A program made the position numbers and the translations under genes. Of a stretch of 13,242 nt of DNA, positions 13,241 through 13,242 are shown in pieces. The stretch's first letter is position 1. Each line of letters begins with the position of its first letter. The stretch comes from WHSM01 sp050701795 (GTDB lineage: Bacteria > Actinomycetota > Actinomycetes > Mycobacteriales > Micromonosporaceae). The notes under the pieces are model-generated. The model did not search any database and was not told the DNA's origin. It saw nothing but the letters and a program-made list of their open reading frames with translations. Location of the stretch: contig JBOGDK010000102.1 of the NCBI GenBank assembly GCA_050701795.1, positions 1-13,242 on the forward strand, in the 5' to 3' direction.

Positions 13241-13242
13241 TG

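Overview
The window is very GC-rich DNA with strong G/C bias at third codon positions, GTG starts, 1-4 bp overlaps between consecutive genes, a Tat-type lipoprotein and many one-component regulators (GntR, two TetR-like). This points to a high-GC actinomycete. Frequent GTAC tetranucleotides would fit Micromonosporaceae or a relative, but the genus is a guess.

Left part (1-3122): a leftward operon reading gntR, PotD-type solute-binding lipoprotein, permease 1, permease 2 (cut by the window edge). It encodes most of an ABC importer of the polyamine/opine/2-aminoethylphosphonate type with its own HutC-type GntR regulator; the ATPase is not in the window. A 154-bp divergent control region (2969-3122) holds back-to-back promoters and an inverted pair of sites around an ACATTG core.

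Centre (3123-7453): a rightward operon of four tightly coupled genes, each joined to the next by a 4-bp GTGA or ATGA overlap: two different Gfo/Idh/MocA oxidoreductases, a two-domain cupin and a short ROK-family protein. The layout suggests a sugar- or polyol-like compound taken up by the importer, oxidised or epimerised by the dehydrogenases, and possibly isomerised and phosphorylated. The substrate cannot be read from sequence. Three of the four enzymes depart from their family norms: the second oxidoreductase has NKT for EKP, the first cupin half lacks its HxH ligands, and the ROK protein lacks the usual GExGH/zinc region. This is the best candidate for an undescribed pathway here. A small multidrug resistance (SMR) transporter gene follows 65 bp downstream.

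Right part (7510-13242): a leftward CaiB/BaiF (class III) CoA-transferase; a 309-bp divergent gap; a rightward YibE/F-type membrane protein with a histidine-rich C-terminal tail; a secreted endonuclease/exonuclease/phosphatase-fold hydrolase; a leftward NmrA-like NAD(P)-binding protein divergent from a TetR regulator, with a palindromic site between them; and the C-terminal end of a leftward protein, probably another TetR regulator, at the edge. No rRNA, tRNA, CRISPR, insertion sequence or prophage gene was seen.
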